Shown here one piece after another: positions 43,212-52,415 of a stretch of DNA of 64,000 nt. The DNA is from Ralstonia sp. UBA689. GTDB taxonomy: Bacteria > Pseudomonadota > Gammaproteobacteria > Burkholderiales > Burkholderiaceae. Where the stretch lies: the NCBI RefSeq assembly GCF_002298975.1, contig NZ_DBMV01000046.1, positions 37,965 to 101,964 of the forward strand, in the 5' to 3' direction. Position 1 is the stretch's first letter, and every line of letters starts with the position of its first letter. The translations under genes were made by a program, and so were the position numbers. The notes beneath the pieces are model-generated. The model made no database searches, was not told the origin of the DNA, and saw only the letters and a list, made by a program, of their open reading frames with translations.

Positions 43212-44861
43212 ATGAAAGGGATCCGCTGGCGCCTCATTGGCGCGTTCATGTGCGGTGTACTGATTGCCAGCGCTCAAGCTGGCCCGCTCTCCGCTCTCAC
43301 CAACAAGCTAGATATGGCCGCCAAATCTGATCTGCCGCGCTACGAGAAACTGCCGCTGTTCAACCCGCACCGTAAGACCTTCACGTGCGTGTACCAGGAC
43401 CAGCATGTGCCGCCCATCGATCCCCAGGCCGAACTGTGGTTCCAGCAAGCGCTGGCACTGGATGATCCGGACATTTACTATAAGAAGCGCGACTACCCCA
43501 AGATTTACCAACTCTATACGCAAGCCGCCGAGCGTAACCATTGGAAGGCGATGCTCAATATGGCGGCGTTGATTCTGGACAGCGGCACGTATCGGAATAT
43601 GCCAGTGAAAGACCCGGAGGTAGCTATTCAATGGGTCGAGAAGGCTATGAAGCTGGGCGTGCCCGATGCGTACGACACGATGGGCACGTATCACGAAAAC
43701 GGCATCGTGCACGGCGGCGGCTCGACCATGGCCTATGCGTTTTACCAGAAGGCGGCGGACATGGGCAGTCCGTTGGCGATGACCTACTTGGGCGACAAGC
43801 TGGGCGGGACCTACGATGCGCCGCCGGAGTTCTGGGGGAACCGGCCCATTGCGGTGCAGATGCTGCAATGTGCGGTGGCACAGGGGTATGGGGATGCGGC
43901 GTACGAGTTGGCTTATTACCAGAAAGACGGATACACAGCGGAAGGCAAGGCCCTTGCCCTCAAGACCTTGCACGAGGGGGTGAAGCTTGGCAGTTACAAG
44001 TGCGCAAAGGATTTGGCTTCCGAGTTTCGCGGATTCGGGCTTAGCGATGGCGAAAACCTTGTTGGTCACATCGACAGTGCCCGTGCCGACCGGTATTTTG
44101 AATTGGGCCGGATGCTTGAGTTTTACTCCGGCCGCATCAAGCTCCCCAACCTGGACAAGGTGCTGCCGCTGCCGCCCGCGCCGCTGCCCAAGTGGGACGG
44201 TGACGAAAAGAAACTGATCGACGCGGCGAAGGCGGTCACGCCGCCTCCCAAACCGAACCCGAAGGCGGCGCTGCAAGGCCGGGAACAGATGCCGCAGGAC
44301 CATGATGTCCTGCCGCTGGCGCAGAGCCCTTACGCCGTGACTGGCGACAAGGTCGTGCCTGAAACCGGTTACTGGCTGGCGCTCTATGGGCTCTCCACGA
44401 TGACCCGCGAACAGCTCTTGCCGGCGCGTCGCGGTTATCCGGAGCGCTACGAGGCCGGAGAGCGCTTCGAACTAGGCAAGCCAGGATTGCTTGCGCCCGA
44501 GCAGGTCCAATGGTTCTTTCTGGGCGAAGCAAAGCCGGTGCCGCCCGCGCCCGACGTTTACCTCAAGCAACTGACCGACGCTGGTTTCCTGCGCCAGATC
44601 GAACAGCCACCCCAGGCACGCACATGCCACGGCTTGGAGCACTGCCCGCGCACGGGCATCTGGGAGGGCCGAGTCAAGCGCGACCACCCGATGGCGGCGG
44701 TTTTCAACCGCTGGGACCAGCAGGCCTTCGTTCAGGAGGGGCAGCCGTTTCCAGAGCCGGAGCTGCGCCACCTGGATATCCCCTTGGAGCAGGTGCAGTG
44801 GACTTACCTGGGCAGCGCCAATGGAAAGACGCCTGATGGCTTTGATCAGATTGCGCTGTGA
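43212..44861 (+). CDS. Exported Sel1-repeat protein with duplicated C-terminal module, probable Tle5 immunity protein
   Basis: A 549-residue protein with signal peptide MKGIRWRLIGAFMCGVLIASAQA. Residues about 90-290 contain Sel1-like alpha repeats (KIYQLYTQAAERNHWKAMLN, AFYQKAADMGSPLAMTYLGD). A proline-rich linker (about 330-355) leads to two copies of a module that begins TGYW/TGIW and ends EQVQWFFLGEA / EQVQWTYLGSA (about 385-445 and 480-540). Neutralising proteins for Tle5-type lipases are periplasmic and Sel1-like, so this is the probable cognate immunity factor (inference). It starts 11 bp after the tle5 stop. Confidence 0.75.
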   Translation: MKGIRWRLIGAFMCGVLIASAQAGPLSALTNKLDMAAKSDLPRYEKLPLFNPHRKTFTCVYQDQHVPPIDPQAELWFQQALALDDPDIYYKKRDYPKIYQLYTQAAERNHWKAMLNMAALILDSGTYRNMPVKDPEVAIQWVEKAMKLGVPDAYDTMGTYHENGIVHGGGSTMAYAFYQKAADMGSPLAMTYLGDKLGGTYDAPPEFWGNRPIAVQMLQCAVAQGYGDAAYELAYYQKDGYTAEGKALALKTLHEGVKLGSYKCAKDLASEFRGFGLSDGENLVGHIDSARADRYFELGRMLEFYSGRIKLPNLDKVLPLPPAPLPKWDGDEKKLIDAAKAVTPPPKPNPKAALQGREQMPQDHDVLPLAQSPYAVTGDKVVPETGYWLALYGLSTMTREQLLPARRGYPERYEAGERFELGKPGLLAPEQVQWFFLGEAKPVPPAPDVYLKQLTDAGFLRQIEQPPQARTCHGLEHCPRTGIWEGRVKRDHPMAAVFNRWDQQAFVQEGQPFPEPELRHLDIPLEQVQWTYLGSANGKTPDGFDQIAL

Positions 44862-44906
44862 GCACTGTCCGCGCTCGACAAACATCGATGGAATCTTGAG
44901 GAACGT

Positions 44907-45170
44907 ATGGCTCGACAAATGATTGTGGTTGGCGACACCCTGTCTCCGCATGGCGGCAAGGTCATCAGCGGCTCCAGTGCCGACAGTGTTGACGGCAAGG
45001 CAGTTGCGCGCCGGAACGACTTGGCCGACTGCGCCAAACACGGCGTCAATCCGATCGCCGAAGGCGACCCGTCCATGTTGGTGAACGGTGAGCCTGCCTC
45101 GCTTGAAGGCCATCATGCGAGCTGCGGCTGTGTGCTGGTCAGTGTCCGAGCCACCTTATCGGTTGGATGA
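44907..45170 (+). CDS. PAAR-domain spike-tip protein
   Basis: An 87-residue PAAR protein that sharpens the VgrG trimer and can carry effectors. Residues 1-20 (MARQMIVVGDTLSPHGGKVI) and the C-terminal LVNGEPASLEGHHASCGC show the metal-binding His/Cys pattern of the fold. There is no extra effector domain. GAGGA precedes the ATG. It closes the vgrG-tle5-immunity block. Confidence 0.92.
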   Translation: MARQMIVVGDTLSPHGGKVISGSSADSVDGKAVARRNDLADCAKHGVNPIAEGDPSMLVNGEPASLEGHHASCGCVLVSVRATLSVG

Positions 45171-45230
45171 GTCAGCGCGACGTTCACCGGCACTGTTTTT
45201 ATTTCCATCACAAGAACCGTTGATTCACGT

Positions 45231-46487
45231 ATGAGCCATTCCTCCAGCAGCGCGTTGCGCGCTGTCGGCTTATCAGCGCCGGGCGGTGCAGACCATTCTG
45301 CGACCTCTGCTGGTATTGACGAAACCCGGTTTCGCGAGCGCCTGCATGGCGTCCAAACCGCCCAGAATCCGCTGCTTGAAGCGGCAAGTTCCCTGCTTCG
45401 CGCACTTGCTGACATGCCCGAACATCTGCCGCCGGAGGGGGTGATGTCACTGCGCATGCTGCTCGAGCAGGAAGTCCGCACCTTCCAAAAGCTCTGCGAG
45501 CAAGCCAACATCCGCCGCGACCACATGATCGGCGCGCGCTACTGCCTGTGCACGGCGCTGGACGAAGCGGCCATGCAGACGTCGTGGGGCAAGAACAGCG
45601 GCGTGGAGTGGGGCACGAGCGGCCTGTCTACCACCTTCCACGAAGATCGCGATGGCGGCCAGAAGGTCTACCTGCTGATCGGCCGGCTGTTGGACGAGCC
45701 CCGGGAGCACCTTGACCTGCTGGAAGTCATTTACCGAATCCTGAGCCTCGGCTTCGAAGGGCGCTACAGGTACGAGGCAGGCGGCCATCGCAAGCACGAC
45801 GCCGTGCGCCAGCGCCTCTATAACGAAATCATGTCGCAGCGGGAGGCCGTACCGGTTGCGCTGTCACCCCACTGGCAGTCCAACGTCCGGGGCAAGCGGA
45901 TTTCTTTCTACGATTTCCCGGTATGGATCACGGCGGTGGTGCTGTCGGCCATCCTGATCGGCCTGTTCGCGTATTTCAAAGTCCAACTCTCGCACCGTGG
46001 CGCAGCGGTGGAGAAGCAGGTGATCGACATTGCGCGCATGACGCCGCCACCGGCACCGCCCGCGCTGCACCTCAAGGAACTGCTCAAATCCGAAATCGCC
46101 GCTGGGACGGTGAGCGTTGATGAGGACGCACGCGCAAGCATGGTGAGGTTCCGGGGCGATTCGATGTTTACGCCGGGCGGAGGCGGCGTCAATTCCGGAA
46201 TGAATTCGCTCATCGCCAAGATTGCCGCCGAAGTTGCCAAGGTGCCCGGTAAGGTGACGGTAGCCGGCTACACAGACAACATTCCGATCAAGAGCCGCCA
46301 GTTCGAATCGAACCAAGCGCTGTCAGAGGAACGCGCCACGCAGGTGATGCAGGCCTTGATATCGGGTGGTGTGCAGGCCAGCCGCCTGGAGGCGGTCGGC
46401 AAGGGGGATGCCGATCCTATCGGCGACAACCGGACTGCAAAGGGCCGCGCGCAAAACCGCCGCGTCGAAATCACCGTCGCGCGCTGA
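45231..46487 (+). CDS. tssL: T6SS protein TssL (IcmH/DotU family) with C-terminal OmpA domain, copy 2
   Basis: A 418-residue paralogue of the TssL at 21687. The DotU domain (about residues 40-205) shows LLRALADMPEHLPPEGVM, ARYCLCTALDEAAMQTSWGK and LSLGFEGRYRYEAGG. One transmembrane helix is at about 228-250. The OmpA domain (about 290-418) ends in QALSEERATQVMQALISGGV and KGRAQNRRVEI. Immediately upstream of tssM, it is the copy in canonical position; its divergence from copy 1 suggests an old duplication or separate origin. Confidence 0.92.
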   Translation: MSHSSSSALRAVGLSAPGGADHSATSAGIDETRFRERLHGVQTAQNPLLEAASSLLRALADMPEHLPPEGVMSLRMLLEQEVRTFQKLCEQANIRRDHMIGARYCLCTALDEAAMQTSWGKNSGVEWGTSGLSTTFHEDRDGGQKVYLLIGRLLDEPREHLDLLEVIYRILSLGFEGRYRYEAGGHRKHDAVRQRLYNEIMSQREAVPVALSPHWQSNVRGKRISFYDFPVWITAVVLSAILIGLFAYFKVQLSHRGAAVEKQVIDIARMTPPPAPPALHLKELLKSEIAAGTVSVDEDARASMVRFRGDSMFTPGGGGVNSGMNSLIAKIAAEVAKVPGKVTVAGYTDNIPIKSRQFESNQALSEERATQVMQALISGGVQASRLEAVGKGDADPIGDNRTAKGRAQNRRVEITVAR

Positions 46488-46518
46488 CGGATCAGCCATC
46501 GGAATACAGGTAGCAGGT

Positions 46519-49500
46519 ATGACGAAGTTTCTTTCTTTTTTGGGCTCACGCCAGTTTCTGGCCTTTGTTGCACTCGTGATTGCAGCGCTGGCGATCTGGT
46601 TTGTCGGGCCCCTGATCGCGTTCGGCGGTCTGAAGCCGCTGGCCGGCATAGGCATGCGCGTGTTCATGATCGTGCTGCTGTTGGCCTGGGCGCTGCTGTG
46701 GCTGGCGGAGTTTTCTGTCAGCCCCGTGGTTGCGGCCCTGCTGTGTGTGCTGATCTGGTATGCATCGCCGCTGCTTACGTTTGGCCGCAGCGAGCCGTTT
46801 GCGCCTGAATCTGTCCGCCTGTCCGCCATTGCCGTCGTGCTGGCGCTGTTCTTCGTCTACTGGATCTACCGCCTGTGGCGCAAGATGCGCGAAGACGAAC
46901 AGTTCACCAAGCAGTTGCTGCAATTCGGTGGCAAGAAGGAGCCATCGCCCGCAGCAGCGCGCTTGGTGGCGCTCAACGGCATCGTCCTGACCGCCTTGTC
47001 GCGCCTGAAGACGATGCGCACCGGCGCGCGCGGCCTGGGGCGGCTGTTTCAGGGCAAGCGCTACCTGTATGAGGTGCCGTGGTACATCACCCTGGGTTCG
47101 AACGCCTCGGGTAAGACCAGCGCGCTGCTGGGGGGCGGGTTGCCGTTTCCGATCGGCGAGCAGTTGCAGCGCTCCGCGGGCGAAGGCATGGCCGCACCGG
47201 TCGACTGGTGGCTGACCAACAGCGCCGTGCTGATCGACACGACGGGCTACTACACCCGCCACGGAACGTCGACCGAGGCGCTGCCGCTCGTTGCTGCGTC
47301 GTCAACGCCGGCCCAATCGACGGCGAGCGACGCAACAGCCGCCGAGGCCATGGGCACCCCCAGCGAGCAGGGAGCCGATGGGAAGACCCAGGCAGAGTCG
47401 AGTTCTGGGGCTCCGGCATCGGCGGCCGTACCGGCGTCTTTGACAGACGCGTCGGACAAGGCGCGTCGCCTCACCATCGACCGCGCTGAGTGGCTGGGTT
47501 TTCTGGGGATGCTGCGCAAGCATCGTCCGCGTTCTCCCGTCAACGGTGCGCTGGTTGCAGTTGACTTGGCCCAGTTGGTCAATGGAGATGAACGCAGCAA
47601 TATCGCGCAAGCCGGGGCGCTGCGTGCCCGTCTCGCTGAATTGCGCCAAGAGCTTGGCATCCGCTTTCCGGTGTATCTGCTGATCACCAAGATGGATCGG
47701 CTCACCGGCTTCGACGAGTATTTTGGTTCGCTCACGGCAGAGGCGCGGGCGCAAACCTGGGGGTTCACGCTCCCCTATGGCCGGGAAACCATTGCCCGTG
47801 AGGGGATTCGCGCGCGCTGCACTGAAGAACTCGGCTTGCTGGCCGGCCGTCTTGCGAACGGCATCAACACGCGCCTGCAGGACGAATACGATGTGCTCAA
47901 GCGCCGCCAACTGGCGGGGTTGTCGGAGGAGTTTGCCGCGCTCACGCCGCCGGTGTGCGACCTGATCGAGCGTGTGTTTCTGGACTCCCGGTACGACGAC
48001 ACGCAGTTGCACACGACCTTGCGCGGTGTGTACTTCACCAGCGCAAAGCAGGAGGGCACTGAAGTTGCTGCACAGCGCCGCACGGTGGCGCAGCGCCTGA
48101 TGGCTTCACTCGGGCTTTCCAAACCGGCCCACATTCAGCAGAGCGGCAATCAGAGTTTCTTCCTGCACGACCTGCTGACCAAGGTGGTGATTCCCGAGGC
48201 GCATCTTGTGCGTCCGAACCTGCGGTGGGAGTTCCGCTTCGGGGTGCTTCGGCTGATTGGCCATACGTTGGCGCTGATCCTGTTCGCCTGGCTGGCAATC
48301 GGCCTGCGCGCCAGCTTTGGCCACAACAGCGACTATCTCGAATCGGTCGAGCACAAGGCACGGGCCCTGGCGGCCCGCGTGACCCAGCTCTACAAAGAGC
48401 CGAAACCCGAAGCTGTGCCCGACACCCTGACCGAGGCGCGCTACCTGCCGACCTATTCGGGGCTTGATCTGTCGAGCCCGCAGGCCGACTGGCGCTACGG
48501 CCTTTACACCCCGCCGGATATCGTTGATGCGAGCCACCACGTCTACGACGTGCTCGAGGACAACCTGCTGCTGCCGCAGATCGTGCATCGGATGGAGGAC
48601 GTGATCACACGGGCCACGGCCAATAAGGATGCCAAGGCCGCATACGATGCGCTGCGCGTCTATCTCATGCTGTACGACAAGGCAAAGTTCAACGCCGGCG
48701 AAGTCAAAGCCTGGGTGCTGGACGACTGGGCCAAGTCTGATAGCGCGGCCGTGTTCGGTGGCCGGGCGACCATGATTGACCACGTTCAGCAACTGTTTGC
48801 AGGGCAGCGTGTGGTTCAGTCGCCCCTGATCCGCAATGACACGCTGATTCGGCAGGCTCGCGATTTTCTCGATGGCAGCAACGCCACAGAGCGCCTGTAC
48901 GAGCGCGCCAAGACCGCGATGCTGAAAGAGGCGCCCGACGAATTTACGCTGCTGCGCGCGGTTGGGCCGCAGGCCGGAACCGTCTTTACGCGAGCCAGCG
49001 GCGCACCGCTTTCAAGGGGCGTGCCAGGACTCTTCACCTACGAAGGTTATCGCAACCTGTTCGACAAGCGATTGCCGGAATTCACGCAGGTCGCGCGCGA
49101 TGACGATGCATGGGTGATGGGGCGCTCGTACCTTGGCGCGGCTCAAAAAAAAACGGTTGAGCTCGTGAGTGCGGCAACTGGCGCGGATGACCCGCTCACG
49201 GAAGCGATCCGGCGTTCTTATCTGTTGGAGTATGCGCAGCAATGGGACGCGTTTCTCGGGGATATCCGCACGGTGACCGGCACGAGCCTGGCGTTTGATC
49301 TGCAAGTGCTGCGCAGTTTTGCGGCCCCCGATTCGCCGCTGGCGCGCCTGGCCCGTGCAGCCGTGCGTGAAACTGCCCTGACGCAGTCCCAGGCTGCGGC
49401 AGACGGTTCGTTCTTGCAGAAGGCGACTGATCAGTTGAGCCAAAAGGCGGACAAGGCACTCGGCATCCGCGCCTCCGAGCGCATCGAGCGTGAGCTGGTG

Positions 49501-50598
49501 GATAACCACTTTGCGGCGCTGCGCGAGGTGGTAACCGGAAGCGCGGAAGCGCGCGGCGGCGCCCAGCCCGGGTCCCAAGCCGGCAAGACTGGCCTGGATG
49601 GGGTGGCGAATCTTTTGAACGATTTTTACACCGCGTTGACGGTTGCCGACAACGCGCTGTCGAACAACAGCATGCCGCCGGCAAGCGACACGGCGGCCAA
49701 GCTCAAGATGACGGCCGATACGATGCCGGCCCCATTCCGGGACGTGTTGCTAGCTCTGGCGGCTGACGGCTCGCGCGAAGTGAATCAGGGCATTGGCCAA
49801 CTGCTGTCGCGGCAGATGGAGGCCGGGATCGGCGATACCTGCAGGCTGACGGTGGCTGGCAACTATCCGTTTGCGCCGGAGAGCGGCCGCGATATCGGGA
49901 TGGGAGATTTCACACGCTTGTTCGCGCAGGGCGGCGTGCTGGATGAGTTCTTTACCAAGACGCTTGCGCCGTATGTCGACACGCTGGCCAAGCCATGGCG
50001 CTACAAGACGCTGCCGGGAGCAACCGAGCCCGTCCAGGGCCCGGATCTGGAACCGTTTCAGCATGCCAAGGCCATTCGGGACGTGTTCTTTGCGGATCCG
50101 GGGCAAAAGCAGTCGGCCTGGAAGGCCGACATCCGGATCACCGAGCTTGACCCCACCATCACGAGCCTGGCGGTGGATATAGATGGCCAGTCGATCGTGT
50201 ACCAGCATGGTCCCGTGGCACCGTTCATGGTGAACTGGCCGGGGCCGCGCGGCGGAACCCACGCAGAGATCACGGCGAGCCCCCGAATCCGCCCGGAGAC
50301 GTCGACGATCGCGCTGGACGGCCCGTGGGCGCTGATGCGGCTGCTGCAAAAGGGGCGCGTCTCCGACGCCGCCACACCCGGACGCACACGCGTGACGCTC
50401 GACTTCGATGGTCGCAAGGCTGTGCTCGATCTGACCAGCGCGGGAAGTACCGCGAATCCGCTCACCAGCGACTTGCTGAGGAGTTTCCGGTGCCCGAGTT
50501 CGGTGCCGACGTTTCCTGCCGGAAATGGCAGCCGGGCAGGGGCGTTGCCTCCTATTCCTCCGGCCATGATGCCGCGCGTTGCTGGAGCGAGCACCTGA
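46519..50598 (+). CDS. tssM: T6SS inner-membrane protein TssM (IcmF)
   Basis: A 1359-residue membrane protein. Three N-terminal transmembrane helices (about 12-32, 42-66 and 90-112) are followed by a cytoplasmic NTPase-like domain with P-loop GSNASGKT near residues 194-201. A further helix near 575-595 leads into a large periplasmic region (about 600-1359) that binds TssJ. An Ala/Ser-rich insertion at about 255-310 sits in the cytoplasmic domain. The ATG at 46519 matches the usual hydrophobic start. Its stop overlaps the next start as TGATG. Confidence 0.94.
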   Translation: MTKFLSFLGSRQFLAFVALVIAALAIWFVGPLIAFGGLKPLAGIGMRVFMIVLLLAWALLWLAEFSVSPVVAALLCVLIWYASPLLTFGRSEPFAPESVRLSAIAVVLALFFVYWIYRLWRKMREDEQFTKQLLQFGGKKEPSPAAARLVALNGIVLTALSRLKTMRTGARGLGRLFQGKRYLYEVPWYITLGSNASGKTSALLGGGLPFPIGEQLQRSAGEGMAAPVDWWLTNSAVLIDTTGYYTRHGTSTEALPLVAASSTPAQSTASDATAAEAMGTPSEQGADGKTQAESSSGAPASAAVPASLTDASDKARRLTIDRAEWLGFLGMLRKHRPRSPVNGALVAVDLAQLVNGDERSNIAQAGALRARLAELRQELGIRFPVYLLITKMDRLTGFDEYFGSLTAEARAQTWGFTLPYGRETIAREGIRARCTEELGLLAGRLANGINTRLQDEYDVLKRRQLAGLSEEFAALTPPVCDLIERVFLDSRYDDTQLHTTLRGVYFTSAKQEGTEVAAQRRTVAQRLMASLGLSKPAHIQQSGNQSFFLHDLLTKVVIPEAHLVRPNLRWEFRFGVLRLIGHTLALILFAWLAIGLRASFGHNSDYLESVEHKARALAARVTQLYKEPKPEAVPDTLTEARYLPTYSGLDLSSPQADWRYGLYTPPDIVDASHHVYDVLEDNLLLPQIVHRMEDVITRATANKDAKAAYDALRVYLMLYDKAKFNAGEVKAWVLDDWAKSDSAAVFGGRATMIDHVQQLFAGQRVVQSPLIRNDTLIRQARDFLDGSNATERLYERAKTAMLKEAPDEFTLLRAVGPQAGTVFTRASGAPLSRGVPGLFTYEGYRNLFDKRLPEFTQVARDDDAWVMGRSYLGAAQKKTVELVSAATGADDPLTEAIRRSYLLEYAQQWDAFLGDIRTVTGTSLAFDLQVLRSFAAPDSPLARLARAAVRETALTQSQAAADGSFLQKATDQLSQKADKALGIRASERIERELVDNHFAALREVVTGSAEARGGAQPGSQAGKTGLDGVANLLNDFYTALTVADNALSNNSMPPASDTAAKLKMTADTMPAPFRDVLLALAADGSREVNQGIGQLLSRQMEAGIGDTCRLTVAGNYPFAPESGRDIGMGDFTRLFAQGGVLDEFFTKTLAPYVDTLAKPWRYKTLPGATEPVQGPDLEPFQHAKAIRDVFFADPGQKQSAWKADIRITELDPTITSLAVDIDGQSIVYQHGPVAPFMVNWPGPRGGTHAEITASPRIRPETSTIALDGPWALMRLLQKGRVSDAATPGRTRVTLDFDGRKAVLDLTSAGSTANPLTSDLLRSFRCPSSVPTFPAGNGSRAGALPPIPPAMMPRVAGAST

Positions 50599-50996
50599 TG
50601 AAGCAACGAGAAGAGAGTGGAGATCGGTTGATGCCAAGACTCATGGCGCTTTACGCAATCAATTTCGGCGACGGCCGGCACCGGGGCAAAACACCGTGGC
50701 TATCGGCCGCGGTGGTGGCCGGCCTTGGCATCGTGCTGCTGGCAGCGACCATTCCAGCGCGCGCGGAATACCGGGAAGAATGGCTAAGCGAAAAACAGAT
50801 CACGACATTAAACGGTGCTGGCGCTGCCGGCTCGGCGCAGGCCCGTCAGGAACACGTCGCAGAATCCGCAAAGACGAAGCCCGTTGCGAAGAAGGCGCAT
50901 CAGGCGGTCAGTCCGCAACCGGACCGGCTTGGTGAGCTGCTTCAGAAGGAGGAAGCGCGGGCGCAGGTGCGTAAGCGGCGGCATCGCAGCCACTGA
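50598..50996 (+). CDS. Small T6SS-cluster protein with one signal anchor, unknown function
   Basis: A 132-residue protein starting in the TGATG overlap with tssM; downstream ATGs at 50631 and 50643 are alternatives. A hydrophobic segment (PWLSAAVVAGLGIVLLAATI at about 34-53) ends in PARAEYREEW, so it is either an exported protein with signal peptide or a membrane-anchored one. The C-terminal 60 residues are basic and Ala/Lys-rich (KPVAKKAHQAVSPQ, QVRKRRHRSH). I do not recognise a domain. Coupling to tssM suggests a role in the membrane complex. Confidence 0.6.
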   Translation: MKQREESGDRLMPRLMALYAINFGDGRHRGKTPWLSAAVVAGLGIVLLAATIPARAEYREEWLSEKQITTLNGAGAAGSAQARQEHVAESAKTKPVAKKAHQAVSPQPDRLGELLQKEEARAQVRKRRHRSH

Positions 50997-51141
50997 CGCC
51001 CTGGCCGAGCACGATTTTCTGCCTTTCGCGGAGCCTCATCGCTTGCAGCGCTGAAGCCGCCCTCGCAATAAGAACATGAGCCCTGACGGTCTTTGCCTGC
51101 AGCGGACGTTCCTGCCGCTGGAAGCGTCAAAGGAGTTGTGA

Positions 51142-51627
51142 ATGATGCAGTATCGCCGACGCCGCCTGCGCCGCAGGCTTTGCGTGGCACTGGGCCTTGC
51201 AGCCGTGTGGACCCAGGCAGCGGCCGATTGTTTTGAGCAGGCTGGCGCCTATCAGGGCGTCAATCCGGCCGTGCTGCGGGCCATTGTGTGGTTCGAATCG
51301 AAAGGCCATGCAAACGCGGTGCACCACAACGCGGATGGTTCGTTCGACATTGGTATGGCGCAGATCAATTCGGTCCATTTCAGCACCCTTGCGCGCTACG
51401 GCGTCGGGCGTGAGGCGCTCACCGATGCCTGCGTCAACGTGTACGTGGCGGCGTGGCTGCTCAAGCAGAAGATGGTGCGGCATGGCAATACCTGGCGGGC
51501 AATCGGGGCCTACCACTCCGAGGTGCCCGCACGGCGCGATGCCTATGCGCGCAGCATCCAGAACGTGCTGGCGTCATGGGGGGCTATGTGCGGCGGCCGC
51601 TGCTCCGGATTTGGCGCCGTTCGTTAA
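51142..51627 (+). CDS. Exported lytic transglycosylase (SLT/IagB type)
   Basis: A 161-residue enzyme with a basic n-region and signal peptide (residues 1-28) and a small SLT domain. The catalytic glutamate is Glu52 in AIVWFESKGHANAVHHN, followed by SFDIGMAQINSVHF and AIGAYHSEVPARR. This matches the IagB/VirB1 group that locally opens peptidoglycan for secretion machines. In a T6SS cluster the likely job is wall clearance for the membrane complex. AAGGAG lies upstream of the double ATG. Confidence 0.9.
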   Translation: MMQYRRRRLRRRLCVALGLAAVWTQAAADCFEQAGAYQGVNPAVLRAIVWFESKGHANAVHHNADGSFDIGMAQINSVHFSTLARYGVGREALTDACVNVYVAAWLLKQKMVRHGNTWRAIGAYHSEVPARRDAYARSIQNVLASWGAMCGGRCSGFGAVR

Positions 51628-51678
51628 GCCTGCCCAATGCGGACAACCCAGCGAATCGCGCTAGACACACACTCAGCC

Positions 51679-52200
51679 ATGCAATTGACGAGATACAAGC
51701 TTCGCTCCGACCTGCCGTCGTTTCTGCCAATGCTGACCGTAAGCACCGCCGGCACATTCAGCCTGTGGGGGCTGACCTTCGCGCTGGGCGCGAGCTTTGG
51801 GTCTGGCGCGGAAGCGCTGTTGGGCAGTTGCATGCTCCTGATCGCGGCGTATGGAGCACAGCTTTTGACGAGACGCTGGGCCCGCACGATTGGCTATGCC
51901 ACGCCGGCTCTGGTTTGGCCCTGCTGGTGGCCGGTCTTGACAAGCATGGCCTTGCGCCAAATAGACCCGGCAACGGGCGTGGTGCCGTTGCGTTTCGCCC
52001 AGGCCTGGTACAGCAGCGTATGGTTCAAAGTGCTTGTGGAGATCGGCTTGCTTGTTCTGTTCGCTTTGGCGGTGATGCGCACGCGCCGTAAGCATCGGGC
52101 GGCCTTACGCGGCACGCCGACCGAGTCAATGGTGCTGCCCGCAGAGCGCCCGCCGGCACTGCTCTGCATGGATGGCGAACTTTCTGGGGAAATACGATGA
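51679..52200 (+). CDS. Polytopic membrane protein of unknown function
   Basis: A 173-residue protein with about four hydrophobic segments (near residues 20-42, 48-62, 75-95 and 118-137) and a basic cytoplasmic-looking tail (MRTRRKHRAALRG). No family recognised. The frame is open to 51637, but MQLTRYKLRSDLPSFLP at 51679 is a natural start. It follows the transglycosylase by 51 bp in the same direction and may belong to the T6SS accessory set. Confidence 0.6.
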   Translation: MQLTRYKLRSDLPSFLPMLTVSTAGTFSLWGLTFALGASFGSGAEALLGSCMLLIAAYGAQLLTRRWARTIGYATPALVWPCWWPVLTSMALRQIDPATGVVPLRFAQAWYSSVWFKVLVEIGLLVLFALAVMRTRRKHRAALRGTPTESMVLPAERPPALLCMDGELSGEIR

Positions 52201-52415
52201 AGCACGTTGAGGTGCCCGGCGCATCGACGTACGAGCCCTCGGGCTTTCGTGGGCCCGAAGGTTCGATTTCGTTTCGCCCGGGAGCCAAGAGAGAAGCCGA
52301 CGCCGCGACACGGTAATTTAACAATTGGCAGGCGAGCGGATGTTTCGCTGGTTCTAACATCCGCAATGTGGTGAGTAGCTGATCTAGCACCTGCAATCTG
52401 TTCGAAATTTCAATC

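Noticed and set aside
50450..50700. A TagF/ImpM start overlapping the 3' end of tssM
   Set aside because: The alternative frame has no TagF motifs and runs into the small signal-anchor protein that starts at the TGATG overlap.
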